Source: Paraburkholderia xenovorans LB400 (GTDB lineage: Bacteria > Pseudomonadota > Gammaproteobacteria > Burkholderiales > Burkholderiaceae). From it: DNA of 64,000 bases. Made by a program: the position numbers and the translations under genes. The DNA is taken from contig NC_007952.1 of assembly GCF_000013645.1 (NCBI RefSeq), positions 1,922,001 to 1,986,000 on the forward strand, in the 5' to 3' direction. The notes under the pieces are model-generated. The model saw nothing but the letters and a program-made list of their open reading frames with translations, did not search any database and was not told the DNA's origin. Positions 33,576 to 42,857 of this stretch are shown here, piece after piece (position 1 is the stretch's first letter; each line of letters starts with the position of its first letter).

Positions 33576-35165
33576 TTGCCGCTCAACGTTCTTCTCGTCG
33601 CTTCCGAAGCCCTGCCGCTCGCCAAATCCGGCGGCCTCGGCGACATGGTCAGCGCATACGCCGCCGCTCTGCGCGATGCCGGCGTCGATGTCTCGATCCT
33701 GATGCCCGCGTATCCGGCCGCGCTCGAACGCGCCGTCGACGTCACGCCCGTCGCGCGCATGACCGGCCTGCCCGGCGGCGACGCCCGGCTCCTGCGCGGC
33801 CACATGCCCGACACCGGCGTGCCGGTGCTGCTTCTGCAGATGGATCACCTGTTCGCGCGCGAAGGCCTCTACCGCGATCCGCAAGGACGCGACTATCTGG
33901 ACAACCTCACGCGTTTCGCATCGCTCGCTGCAGCGGCCGCGCGAGTGGCGCGCGGCGTGCGCAACGTGAAGCGCCCCGACATCGTGCACGCGCACGATTG
34001 GCATGCAGGACTCACGCCGCTGTATCTGCGGCTTGCGGGCGTTGCCGCCAGAAGCGTCTTCACGATTCACAACCTGGCGTTCCAGGGCAACCATCCGCTC
34101 GCTATGGGCGGCTGGATCGGCGTGCCGCCCGAATTGCTGGCGCCCGCGCTTTCCGACGAACGCAGCATCGAGTTCTATGGCTCGCTCAGCATGATGAAAG
34201 CCGGCATCGTCCATGCGGATCGGGTCACGACCGTGAGCCGGCGCTATGCGCGCGAAATCCTGACGCCGCGTTTCGGGCACGGCATGGAAGGCGTGTTGCA
34301 GGCGCAGGCGGCCAAGCTGTCGGGCATCGTGAACGGCATCGACAGCGCGGTATGGAATCCGGCTACCGACAAACATATCGCGCGCCCCTATTCCGTCGAC
34401 GATACGGCCGGCAAGCAGGCCTGCAAGCGCGATTTGCAGCAGGCCTTCGGGCTGACGCGCGATCCGTTCGCACCGCTCGTCGCCATCGGCAGCCGTCTGA
34501 CCGAACAGAAGCTCGCCGACGTCGTCGTGCATACGCTGCCGGCGCTGCTCGAACGGCATCCGCGCCTGCAGTTCGCGATTCTCGGCCAGGGCGAGCAAGG
34601 CATCGAACAGGCGCTGCAGGGCATCGCGGCCGCGTGGCCGGGACGCGTCGGCGTACAGATCGGTTATGACGAGCGGCGGGCGCACATGCTGCACGCGGGT
34701 GCGGACATTCTGCTGCACGGCAGCCGCTTCGAACCCTGCGGACTCACGCAGCTCTACGCAATGCGCTACGGCACGATTCCGGTGGCCTCGCGCGTGGGCG
34801 GCCTGGCCGATACGATCGTCGACTATCTGCCGCACGACCCGCGCGGCGACAGAAAGGCGACCGGCTTTCTGTTCGACGGCGAAACTCCGGATGACGTGAT
34901 GCATGCACTCGGCCGCGCGCTGGACGCGTTCGTGGAGCCGTCGTCGTGGCATGTGTTGCAGCGTAATGCGATGAGCCGCGACTTCGGCTGGGCAACGTCG
35001 ACTTCGAACTATCTCTCGCTGTATGCGGAGCTGGTGGATGCGCGTCCGGCGCAGCGCGATACGCGGGTCCGCAAGACGCCGGTGCGGGCGCGTGGTGCCG
35101 CCGCTGCGGGTAGCCGCAGGGAAGAGTTCAATGCGGGACTCGGGAAGATGGCGCGCAGCGCGTGA
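33576..35165 (+). CDS. glgA: glycogen (starch) synthase
   Basis: A 529-residue GT5-type glucosyltransferase that extends alpha-1,4-glucan from ADP-glucose. Visible motifs are VLLVASEALPLAKSGGLGD (the KxGGL ADP-glucose site), HAHDWHAGLTPLYLR, and the C-terminal LHGSRFEPCGLTQLYAMRYG. Similarity starts at LPLNVLLV, so TTG 33576 after GGGGG was chosen. The ATG at 33351 would add 75 residues with no counterpart. Other glg genes are absent here. The C-terminal 45 residues are a basic Ala/Arg-rich tail. Confidence 0.9.
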   Translation: MPLNVLLVASEALPLAKSGGLGDMVSAYAAALRDAGVDVSILMPAYPAALERAVDVTPVARMTGLPGGDARLLRGHMPDTGVPVLLLQMDHLFAREGLYRDPQGRDYLDNLTRFASLAAAAARVARGVRNVKRPDIVHAHDWHAGLTPLYLRLAGVAARSVFTIHNLAFQGNHPLAMGGWIGVPPELLAPALSDERSIEFYGSLSMMKAGIVHADRVTTVSRRYAREILTPRFGHGMEGVLQAQAAKLSGIVNGIDSAVWNPATDKHIARPYSVDDTAGKQACKRDLQQAFGLTRDPFAPLVAIGSRLTEQKLADVVVHTLPALLERHPRLQFAILGQGEQGIEQALQGIAAAWPGRVGVQIGYDERRAHMLHAGADILLHGSRFEPCGLTQLYAMRYGTIPVASRVGGLADTIVDYLPHDPRGDRKATGFLFDGETPDDVMHALGRALDAFVEPSSWHVLQRNAMSRDFGWATSTSNYLSLYAELVDARPAQRDTRVRKTPVRARGAAAAGSRREEFNAGLGKMARSA

Positions 35166-35270
35166 GGGTTTTGAGGTGCTCGACCTCGCGGCCGGTCTGA
35201 CTTCTTCGAGGAGAGGGGTTCGGATTCAGGGCGTGCTAGCCGGGCGTCTCGACACCTCGCCACCACATTC

Positions 35271-36164
35271 CTAATTCACCCGCTTGCCGACAATCACAAT
35301 CCCCCGTGAAAGTCCGCTCACGCTGTCCACCGCCAGCGCCGCCGCGTACAACTGCGCGACCGGCACCCAGACAGCGGGATACTTGTAGCGCGCCACGTCG
35401 AGCAGCAACGCGCTGTCGCTGGTTGCGTCGTAAGCGGCGAGCGGCGACCAATGCCCGCCGCCCGTCTCGCCAATTTCAATGCGCCTGAAATTCAGCAGCA
35501 CGAAGCGGTCGTCGTGTCCCGTGGTCGTGCGCACGAGATCGCGGAACTGGTGGAGCGACAGATCCGAGGCGTGATATTTCCTTACGTCGATTGGAAATGC
35601 CTGGAGGGCCGTGCCGAGCTGGTCGAGCGTCATGCCCTCTCTCGATACCTGCGCGGCGTTCGCCACTTGCGGGTCGATCCCGCGAAAGAAATCATCCTGC
35701 GAAAAGAACGGGAAATCGGGGTATTGCGTCGACTCGGGCCGGCGGATGCCCAACGCGTTGAGCGCCATCACCGACGTCGCAACGGAGCAATAGGCTTCGT
35801 TACGCTGGGTCTCGAAGTACTGCGAGAGCGGCCAGTACGACTGGTTGGATGCGGAGCCCGTCAAGCGCTTCTGACCGGACGGCTGCGTCAGTGCGACGAG
35901 GTTCGGGGGAACCGGAAGCGGTCCGTCGGCGGAGTGGGCAGCGGCTCGTGTGCCGGTCTGGGCCGCGGTTTGAACAGAGGACTGAGCGGCGCGCTGAGTA
36001 GCAGGCTGAACCACCGCGGGCTGAACCACCGCAGTCTGCGCATCGGGTTGACTCGCAACCCGCGGCACCGGTGCGCAAGCAGCCAGCACCGCCACCAGAC
36101 CCGCCACAACCCACTCAGGCTGGCTCAGGCGCCGCGCGGCGCGCATCAACGAATATCTGGACAT
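35271..36164 (-). CDS. phytochelatin-synthase-like lipoprotein
   Basis: A 297-residue protein with a lipoprotein signal (AGLVAVLAACAPVPR, Cys at about 30) and a Gln/Ala/Val-rich linker. A papain-like phytochelatin synthase domain follows. The triad is visible as Cys in EAYCSVATSVMALNAL, His in GGGHWSPLAAYD and Asp in LLLDVARYKYP. Bacterial members usually act as glutathione hydrolases or peptidases rather than making long phytochelatins. Lipidation would place this one in the envelope, where it may process glutathione or Cys-peptides. GGAAAGG precedes ATG 36164; a 40-codon upstream extension was rejected. Confidence 0.88.
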   Translation of the reverse strand: MSRYSLMRAARRLSQPEWVVAGLVAVLAACAPVPRVASQPDAQTAVVQPAVVQPATQRAAQSSVQTAAQTGTRAAAHSADGPLPVPPNLVALTQPSGQKRLTGSASNQSYWPLSQYFETQRNEAYCSVATSVMALNALGIRRPESTQYPDFPFFSQDDFFRGIDPQVANAAQVSREGMTLDQLGTALQAFPIDVRKYHASDLSLHQFRDLVRTTTGHDDRFVLLNFRRIEIGETGGGHWSPLAAYDATSDSALLLDVARYKYPAVWVPVAQLYAAALAVDSVSGLSRGIVIVGKRVN

Positions 36165-36385
36165 GGACCTTTCCGCTGGGAATGAACTCACATTGACCGC
36201 GCTCGTGCCGATGCGCGGATCAGCACGCGCCAGCGAGCTTCGGTTTTGTAACACGAAACAAAACCCGGCGTGCGCGACGCTCATCGCGTGGCCGTCAATG
36301 AAAGGTCGGACCGGAAAGCGGAGTTGAATGCGTGAAGCGATACACGCGACGCAAGATACGTGGAGTCAACCTGCCGAACGTGCGC

Positions 36386-37531
36386 TCAGTTGGCCTGAGC
36401 CGCGAACGCGTAGCCGTTCTTGCCGCCGCGCTTGACGCGGTACATCGCGTCGTCCGCCGCGGCGACGAGGCGCTGGTAATCGTCGACGAGATCGGGAAAG
36501 CTGGCAATGCCGATGCTTGCGCGAACCAGTCCGATTCCCATCTGTCTGTCGGTCGCGACCACACACGCAATGAGCCGTCGGGCAATCTCGGCCAGTTCGT
36601 CGGCCGTCGAAAATGCGCGAATCAGTATCGCGAATTCGTCGCCGCCAATGCGCGTGACCACATCCGCTTTGCGCACCGACTCGCGAAAGCGCCGCGATAC
36701 CGCGATCAGGAATTCATCGCCGGCATGGTGGCCGAGCGAATCGTTGACCTGTTTGAAGCCGTCCAGATCCACATACAGCACGGCGATTTTCCGGTGCGCC
36801 GATCCGGCTTGCAGCTTCGCGGCGGCCTCGTCGAGCGCGGCGAACAGCTTGCGCCGGTTCGGCAGGCCGGTCATCGGATCGTGCAACGCGGCGTACTCGA
36901 ATTCGTACGACTCGCCGGCGAGTTGCCGATTACGTTTGGCGTACATGCCGAGCGCGCTGAGCAACAAAGAGAACAGCAACGCGGCCAGCGCGATCAATAC
37001 ATTCGCGACATGCGCAATCCGCAAGCGTACGTCCGCGCCATCGGCGTCGCGCTGCGCTCGCCAATACGCCGAGACCGTGGCAAGCAGCGCGTCGGTCGCG
37101 TTCAGACTGGCATCGGGCATCAGCGCCGAGGCGGGCACATGCGGCGCGGCCGCCGGACTGGCGTTCACCAATGCCGCGAGCGCGCCGAGGCGATCGGCGA
37201 GTTCCGTGCGTGCCTGCCGGTCAGCCTGCGCTTGCGCGTCACGCTCACCCGGGCGTTGCCGCCATACGTCGACCATTGCGCGCGCGCCGTCCGCCCGGCC
37301 TGCCGCTTCGAGTACGAGCCCGGCGTATTCCTGCTTCAACTGATCGGAGAAGATCGTTCTGATTTGCCAGGCGAGATAGAGGAGGCCGACCAGCAGGCAG
37401 ATCAGGGAAGCGCCGGCCAACACCGCGGGCAACCGCCTGAAGCGGACCACGGCGGCACCCGCCGGATCGACGCGCCCACCACGGCGTCGCTCACGGATGG
37501 GAATAGATGTCTTGCTGATTTGCGTTGCCAT
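36386..37531 (-). CDS. membrane-bound GGDEF diguanylate cyclase
   Basis: A 381-residue protein with one helix near residues 35-57 (AVLAGASLICLLVGLLYLAW), a ~120-residue periplasmic helical sensor region, and a second helix (VLIALAALLFSLLLSALG). The GGDEF domain has HDPMTGLPNRR, DLDGFKQVNDSLGHHAGD and the active-site RIGGDEFAIL. The catalytic signature is complete, so it should make cyclic di-GMP. No EAL domain is present and no RxxD inhibitory site is obvious. Its start overlaps the end of the upstream membrane-protein gene by 41 bases, so the two are co-transcribed. Confidence 0.93.
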   Translation of the reverse strand: MATQISKTSIPIRERRRGGRVDPAGAAVVRFRRLPAVLAGASLICLLVGLLYLAWQIRTIFSDQLKQEYAGLVLEAAGRADGARAMVDVWRQRPGERDAQAQADRQARTELADRLGALAALVNASPAAAPHVPASALMPDASLNATDALLATVSAYWRAQRDADGADVRLRIAHVANVLIALAALLFSLLLSALGMYAKRNRQLAGESYEFEYAALHDPMTGLPNRRKLFAALDEAAAKLQAGSAHRKIAVLYVDLDGFKQVNDSLGHHAGDEFLIAVSRRFRESVRKADVVTRIGGDEFAILIRAFSTADELAEIARRLIACVVATDRQMGIGLVRASIGIASFPDLVDDYQRLVAAADDAMYRVKRGGKNGYAFAAQAN

Positions 37532-38213
37532 GCTGCCGATAACTCACACGACGAAAAAAGAGCTCCAGACGAGCGAACGGATTGTCTTTGTGTCTCGCGC
37601 TGGTGGGAGTCGCACGGCGCTCCTGCGGCGTGGCGCGGCTATCTTTGGCGGGTCGCGTCGAGACCAGTTGCTGCGCCGGTGGATTGCCGACGCCGGCCGA
37701 ACGGCGAGTGGAGGATGTCGCGGGAGGCACGGGTGCGGCAGCCGGATCGGCCTCAGCCACGAAGGTTGCCGGCAGCCCGGATCCCGAATGCCGCGTGACT
37801 TCACCGGACCAGGAGGCCAGCCGGCCGCCCGCCTCCGGATCGCCGCCGGTTGGCGATGCCGTCACGGTTGAGCCGGTTGTCGCCGCTGTTGTTGCCACGG
37901 ATGCCACCGACGTCGATGACGTCACGCTCGCGGGCTTCGCGATCACGGCCGCGTTCGCGGGCGCGCCGTTGCCGAGCGCTTGCCGCGCGCCCGCCATAGC
38001 CTGGGCGTACGCCTGTTGATCCTGATTGAACCAGACACCGTACGCTACCGTACCAAGCACGCCGATGGCGAGCGCGCCGGCCACTGCCACGCACATGGCC
38101 AGACGTCCGAACCTCGGCGGCGCGGCGGCGCCGGAACGTGACGAACCGTTCATCTGAGCGCAGGCATCCGGGCCGCCGGCCACGGACTTTCGCAAGTTGG
38201 GATCGTTAAACAT
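37491..38213 (-). CDS. single-pass membrane protein, unknown function
   Basis: A 240-residue protein (MFNDPNLRKSVAGGPDACAQ) with one membrane helix near residues 39-60 (AMCVAVAGALAIGVLGTVAY). A long periplasmic low-complexity part rich in Ala, Thr, Ser and Pro follows. The C-terminus overlaps the diguanylate cyclase start by 41 bases in another frame. The overlap suggests an operon and a possible sensory or regulatory partnership. No domain was recognised. Confidence 0.7.
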   Translation of the reverse strand: MFNDPNLRKSVAGGPDACAQMNGSSRSGAAAPPRFGRLAMCVAVAGALAIGVLGTVAYGVWFNQDQQAYAQAMAGARQALGNGAPANAAVIAKPASVTSSTSVASVATTAATTGSTVTASPTGGDPEAGGRLASWSGEVTRHSGSGLPATFVAEADPAAAPVPPATSSTRRSAGVGNPPAQQLVSTRPAKDSRATPQERRATPTSARHKDNPFARLELFFRRVSYRQHGNANQQDIYSHP

Positions 38214-38891
38214 CGCAATACACTCCGGAATCCTTACGTCTGGTGTGTCGGCGGACTTTATTCACACGATTTTGCAGATCGATGGCAAGCCGCTCGACGA
38301 ATTCAACCCCCTCATTGCACGAGAACAACACGGCAATGCTGCGCTTTAAACGGCGTCTTGGCGAGGCGGGGTTGCGTCGAAATAACAGGTAAAAATTCTA
38401 CGGCGCGGGTAGTCACGCGCTGCGTCGTGAAACTTCGCGAGGCGCGCACGCAAGCCGTACAGGCAGCGCAGCGGGCATCAGGCGGACGGCTATGTGTGAT
38501 GCGGCAGCCACCCTCAGGCGCAATGGCTTGCCCGTGCTTTACGACGCGTGCCTGAAACGCAAGGTGAAACGCAAGGGTCATTCCCGCTCGCCGGCCGGCG
38601 ACTGTAGCTGATACTGCCGCGGTTCGATGACAGGCGCGTGCCGGGCGAATGCCGCATTGGATTGCGGCGGATGGCCTGTCTTTATCGGCCCGGCCAACAG
38701 CTATCGAAGGTCCGCAATCACGAACGGTGAACGCCGTATCGCTGGCCGATTCCCACTTATTCACGCTGGCGTCCGGAAGCTCGATTTCGGCGGCGCATAG
38801 CTACTTGCAGCGACACGCGCCGCGCATGCCGTCACGTGCCTCTGTCCTCCTCTTCGACAAGCAGTGCGCAGTCATTGATCCCCGCCTGGAA
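38214..38891. other. long intergenic region, no gene seen
   Basis: A 678-base stretch between the minus-strand membrane-protein gene and an old-yellow-enzyme remnant. Short frames exist on both strands without ribosome sites or family resemblance. It may include decayed sequence of the lost reductase gene. Confidence 0.4.
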
Positions 38892-39038
38892 AGATTCCTA
38901 TACCGCGGCGCGACTTCCCGGCGCACCGACGCCTACGGTGGCCCGATCGAAAATCGCGTACGCTTTCTACGCGAAACGGTCGAAGCGCTGATTGCCGTGT
39001 GGGGCGCGGAGCGGGTCGGCGTGCGCATCTCGCCATTA
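38892..39038 (+). pseudogene. old-yellow-enzyme (alkene reductase) fragment
   Basis: About 49 codons read RGATSRRTDAYGGPIENR, then VRFLRETVEALIAVWGAERV, then GVRISPL. This aligns with the 'DGTNKRTDAYGGS.ENRARF' segment of the intact reductases at 42858-43973 and 52444-53559. The parts before and after, including the flavin and substrate sites, are gone. It is a remnant of a third reductase gene just upstream of a quinone reductase gene. Confidence 0.8.
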
Positions 39039-39176
39039 CTCGGATTTCACCGCATATTCGCCTACTGTAGAAACCGCTGAAGAAACCGGCAAAACCGCAT
39101 GAGCCGAGGTGCCCTCACCCTCACCTCGCCTGCGGCGGTTCTGCTCACTTCGCCCTTACCGAACCCGGAGACTGTC

Positions 39177-40259
39177 ATGTCACGCACCATCAAGTTTGCA
39201 AAGGCCGGTGGCCCCGAAGTGCTCGAATTCATCGAGACGCCGGTGGCCGCGCCTGGCCCGCACGAAGTTCGCATCAAGGTCGAGGCGATCGGTCTGAATC
39301 GCGCCGAATCGATGTGGCGCAACGACGCCTATATCGAGCCGGTCAGCTTTCCCGCGGGTTTGGGCTACGAAGCCGCGGGCGTCGTCGATGCGGTCGGCGC
39401 CGAAGTCACGGGCATCGCGCCCGGCGACAAGGTCAACGTCATGCCGTCGTTCTCGATGAATCAGTACTTCACGTATGGGGAAGTCATTCTTGCGCCGGAC
39501 TACGCCGTCGTGAAGCATCCCGAGTCACTTTCGTTCGCCGAGGCGGCGTCGGTCTGGATGATGTTCGTGACGGCCTATGGCGCGCTGATCGAAGACGCAA
39601 AGGTGACCGAGGGCGATTTCGTCCTCGTGCCCGCGGCGTCGAGCAGCGTGGGGCTTGCGGCCATCCAGATCGCCAACTACGCCGGCGCGACTTCGATTGC
39701 GCTTACGCGCACGTCGGCGAAACGCCAGCAACTGCTCGATGCCGGCGCCGCGCATGTGATCGCCACCGCGGAAACCGATCTGGTAGCCGAAGTCATGCGC
39801 ATCACGGACGGCAAAGGCGCGCGCGTGGCGTTCGATCCGGTCGGCGGCCCGACTTTCACGAAGCTGCTTGCGGCGCTGTCGTTTCAGGGCATTGCGTATA
39901 TCTACGGCGCACTCAGCGAAGAAGCCACGCCGCTGCCGGTACTGGAGATGATCGCCAGGATGCTGACCGTGAAGGCGCACAACATCTGGCTGACAAGCGG
40001 CGATGCCGCGCGCCGGAAAGCCGCCGTGGATTACGTGCTCAAAGGTTTGGAGAGCGGCGCGCTCAAGCCGGTGATCGACCGCACCTTCACGTTCGACGAT
40101 ATGGTGGAGGCTCACCGCTATCTGGAGACCAACGGCCAGTTCGGCAAGATCGTCGTGACGGTCCAGGCGGGCCTTGCGGATTCGAACGTCGACACGGCAG
40201 CAGTGCGTGAAGCGGGAGCGGCTTCGTCGGTTTCCTCGACAGCGCGTGTCGCAGGCTGA
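39177..40259 (+). CDS. zinc-independent alcohol dehydrogenase/quinone oxidoreductase (MDR superfamily)
   Basis: A 360-residue medium-chain reductase. The N-terminal GroES-like fold opens MSRTIKFAKAGGPEVLEFIE. The Rossmann part has LVPAASSSVGLAAIQIANYAG, an AxxxVG nucleotide motif, and AFDPVGGPTF. The Cys/His zinc ligands of true alcohol dehydrogenases are missing, so a quinone- or enone-reducing role with NADPH is likely. The C-terminal 25 residues (DTAAVREAGAASSV...) extend beyond the usual end. A cluster of further oxidoreductase genes follows. Confidence 0.88.
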   Translation: MSRTIKFAKAGGPEVLEFIETPVAAPGPHEVRIKVEAIGLNRAESMWRNDAYIEPVSFPAGLGYEAAGVVDAVGAEVTGIAPGDKVNVMPSFSMNQYFTYGEVILAPDYAVVKHPESLSFAEAASVWMMFVTAYGALIEDAKVTEGDFVLVPAASSSVGLAAIQIANYAGATSIALTRTSAKRQQLLDAGAAHVIATAETDLVAEVMRITDGKGARVAFDPVGGPTFTKLLAALSFQGIAYIYGALSEEATPLPVLEMIARMLTVKAHNIWLTSGDAARRKAAVDYVLKGLESGALKPVIDRTFTFDDMVEAHRYLETNGQFGKIVVTVQAGLADSNVDTAAVREAGAASSVSSTARVAG

Positions 40260-40379
40260 TAGAAGCTGTTGCCGGCTTCCGTCGGCGTGAGGGTGCGTGT
40301 GGGCACGCAGCAAAACTGCATGCGCCGTGAGCGCCCCGTCCGCAGTCCGTAGATGCGTCTCGCACCGCGCTTACCGCGC

Positions 40380-40724
40380 TCACTGCACGGTAATGGTCTC
40401 CTTCATATTCGGATGGATGCCGCAAAACACCTTGTAGACACCCGGCTTGTCGAACCTGAACTGATACGTATCGTTCTGATCGAGCGCGGCAGAGCGAAAC
40501 ATGCCCGCGTCGTTGACGACGGTATGCGGTTCGCCGTCGAGATTTTTCCAGGTCACGGTCGAGCCGGCTTTGACCGTGAGTTCCATCGGCGAAAACATGA
40601 AGTTCTTGATGACGACCGCGTTCGGCGCTTCCGCGCGCGCCACGGACGTCCCGAACAATGCGGCAATCAATGCCGAACCTGCGGCCGCCATGAGCAAGAC
40701 GCGACGAATCTTTTTAGTTTGCAT
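40380..40724 (-). CDS. periplasmic cupredoxin-like copper protein
   Basis: A 114-residue protein with a signal peptide (LLMAAAGSALIAALFGTSVARA). A plastocyanin/azurin-type domain follows. Type 1 copper ligands are His in GEPHTVVND and Cys-His-Met in VFCGIHPNM. It would carry electrons or hold copper in the periplasm. It starts 30 bases after the metallophosphoesterase gene on the same strand, an arrangement that suggests one transcript. Confidence 0.9.
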   Translation of the reverse strand: MQTKKIRRVLLMAAAGSALIAALFGTSVARAEAPNAVVIKNFMFSPMELTVKAGSTVTWKNLDGEPHTVVNDAGMFRSAALDQNDTYQFRFDKPGVYKVFCGIHPNMKETITVQ

Positions 40725-40754
40725 AACTGATCTCCTGCGTTAAAAAAATAATTG

Positions 40755-41699
40755 TCAAACCAGTGTCGTGTCGTCCAGCGTCGCCTTGAGCGGATGCCGC
40801 GCGATCCTGACGCTGGTGATACCGAGCATTTTCGGCAGTTGACCGGCGGCCACCGTCAACGGGCCGGGGCCGGTGCCGTTGCCGGCGGTCGGCTGCGGGT
40901 AGGCCGTGGAGCGCGCCGTGTGGAAGGTAATGTTGCCCTCCACTTTCGACACGATCTGATGAATGTGGCCGTTCAGCACGGTCACCGAGCCGAAGCGTTT
41001 CAGATAGCTCATGGCCTGGCCGGCATCGCCGGTGCCCCAGCCCCACGGCTCGTAGATCGTCCACATCGGCATATGCGCGAACACCACGATCGGCGTGCTG
41101 GACGAGCGCCCTTTCAGATCGTTTTCGAGCCATTCGAGCTGTTCATCGCCGAGACCGCCCAGACCGTTCGGCTTGAAGTGCATCACGTTGACAAGGCCGA
41201 CGAAATGCACGCCCTGATGATCGAAGCTGTAATAGCCCTTGTTGTCCGAAGCCTTGCCGAAACGGCTGAAGTATTCCGTTCCGGGGCCGTCGGTCACGTC
41301 ATGCTCGCCGGGCACGGTGTGCAGCTCGGTGATCTTCAGGCCGGACATCAACTGCGCCGCGAGATCGAACTCCGCGGGTTTGGAAAGGTGCGTGATGTCG
41401 CCGGTGTGAATGGTCAGCGCGGGCTTGACCGGCATTGCGTTGACGTACTCGATGGTCTGCTTCAGCGTGCCCGCCACGTCCGGGTTCGCTTCCTTGTTAA
41501 AGCCGATGTGCGAGTCGCTGATCTGCAGGAAAAGCGGCACGCCCGCCGTTGCCGCGGACGATTTTTCGTCGGCGGCGAGCGCCAGTTCCACCGGCGTGAG
41601 AATGCCTCCCGACAGAACGAACACGGTGCCCAAACCACCGAATGCAAGACATTTCAGTGCGCCGCGCCGCGACGCGTCGAACGGACGATGTGACGACAT
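40755..41699 (-). CDS. exported calcineurin-like metallophosphoesterase
   Basis: A 314-residue protein. Its N-terminus (SRRGALKCLAFGG then FVLSGGILTPVELALA) is a Tat-type signal. Metal motifs are LQISDSHIGF (DxH), IHTGDITH (GD), TVPGEHDV (a GEHD variant of GNHD), VFAHMPMW and VLNGHIHQI (GHxH). The substrate is unknown. ATG 41699 has GTGAGGT upstream; 73 open codons before it are not used. It is co-directional with the cupredoxin gene downstream and divergent from the SDR gene. Confidence 0.9.
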   Translation of the reverse strand: MSSHRPFDASRRGALKCLAFGGLGTVFVLSGGILTPVELALAADEKSSAATAGVPLFLQISDSHIGFNKEANPDVAGTLKQTIEYVNAMPVKPALTIHTGDITHLSKPAEFDLAAQLMSGLKITELHTVPGEHDVTDGPGTEYFSRFGKASDNKGYYSFDHQGVHFVGLVNVMHFKPNGLGGLGDEQLEWLENDLKGRSSSTPIVVFAHMPMWTIYEPWGWGTGDAGQAMSYLKRFGSVTVLNGHIHQIVSKVEGNITFHTARSTAYPQPTAGNGTGPGPLTVAAGQLPKMLGITSVRIARHPLKATLDDTTLV

Positions 41700-42012
41700 G
41701 TTGACCTCACGATAAAGAGTCGCGGACGGACCGCGGATCATCCGGCGGCCCTCGCGAATCGGTTCGTCAGGCATGACTGGCGAGTGACCGCTTTTATTCC
41801 AGAGTCGCCACGCCGGCCTTGCGAATTGTTCGACCCCCGGTCCGTCGCCATGCCTGGCAGGCATGCCGTCCAGCTTATAAAGTCTTTTCATTCCGCCCGG
41901 TAAGCCATTAAATTGCACTCAAGGCAATGACTTGAAGCGAAACATGACAGGTCACTCCGAACACGATCTGCTTCAAGGCATACCGCAAATACATACCTTC
42001 CAGGAGTTGAAA

Positions 42013-42759
42013 ATGAGCCATCCCGTCATTCTGATCACCGGCGCACTCACCGGCATCGGTCGCGCCACCGCTATCGCGTTTGCTGAAATCGGCGCCCGCC
42101 TCGTCGTCTCGGGCCGTCGTGAAGCCGAAGGCAAGGCGTTCGAAAAAGAACTGCGCGAGCTCGGCGCGGACGCCCACTTCATCCAGGCCGACGTGCGCCG
42201 CGATGAAGAAGTCGCGAGCCTCGTCGATCAGACGGTTGCCCGCTTCGGCCGTATCGACGCCGCCGTGAACAACGCCGGCACCGAAGGTCAGCCCGGCGCG
42301 ATCACCAGCCAGACCGTCGAGAGCTACAGCGCGACGTTCGATACCAACGTGCTCGGCACGCTGCTCAGCATGAAGCACGAACTGCGCGTGATGTCGGCGC
42401 AGAAGAGCGGCAGCGTCGTCAACGTTTCGTCCACTTACGGCCATGAAGGCGCGGCCTTCGCTTCCGTGTACGCCGGCAGCAAGCATGCGGTGGAAGGCAT
42501 GACCAGGTCGGCCGCGCTCGAAGTGGCGTCCACCGGCGTGCGGGTCAACGCCGTTGCACCGGGACCGACCGACACCGGCATGCTCGACCGCTTTACCGGC
42601 ACACCGGAGAACAAGGCCGCGCTCGCCGCGCAGGTGCCGCTCGGCCGTATCGGCAAGCCGGACGACGTGGCGCGCGCCATCGTGTTCCTGGCGTCGGATG
42701 CCGCGTCGTTCGTCACGGGGCAGATCGTGACTGTCGACGGCGGCAAGACCGCGGGCTGA
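42013..42759 (+). CDS. short-chain dehydrogenase/reductase
   Basis: A 248-residue classical SDR. The cofactor site is ITGALTGIGRATA (TGxxxGIG), followed by VNNAG. The catalytic Ser lies in VVNVSSTYG and the YxxxK pair in YAGSKHA. An Arg-rich cofactor pocket (VVSGRREAEG) favours NADPH. CAGGAG lies seven bases before ATG 42013. It is 98 bases upstream of an alkene reductase gene and probably shares its control. Substrate is unknown. Confidence 0.93.
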   Translation: MSHPVILITGALTGIGRATAIAFAEIGARLVVSGRREAEGKAFEKELRELGADAHFIQADVRRDEEVASLVDQTVARFGRIDAAVNNAGTEGQPGAITSQTVESYSATFDTNVLGTLLSMKHELRVMSAQKSGSVVNVSSTYGHEGAAFASVYAGSKHAVEGMTRSAALEVASTGVRVNAVAPGPTDTGMLDRFTGTPENKAALAAQVPLGRIGKPDDVARAIVFLASDAASFVTGQIVTVDGGKTAG

Positions 42760-42857
42760 TCCCACGACGCTTTGCAGTGCCCGGCGCGGACGCTAGCCGG
42801 TTGTTCGATGGCAACCCGCGCCGAGCCTGACAACTCATCAACGAGGTCTTGCAGAAA

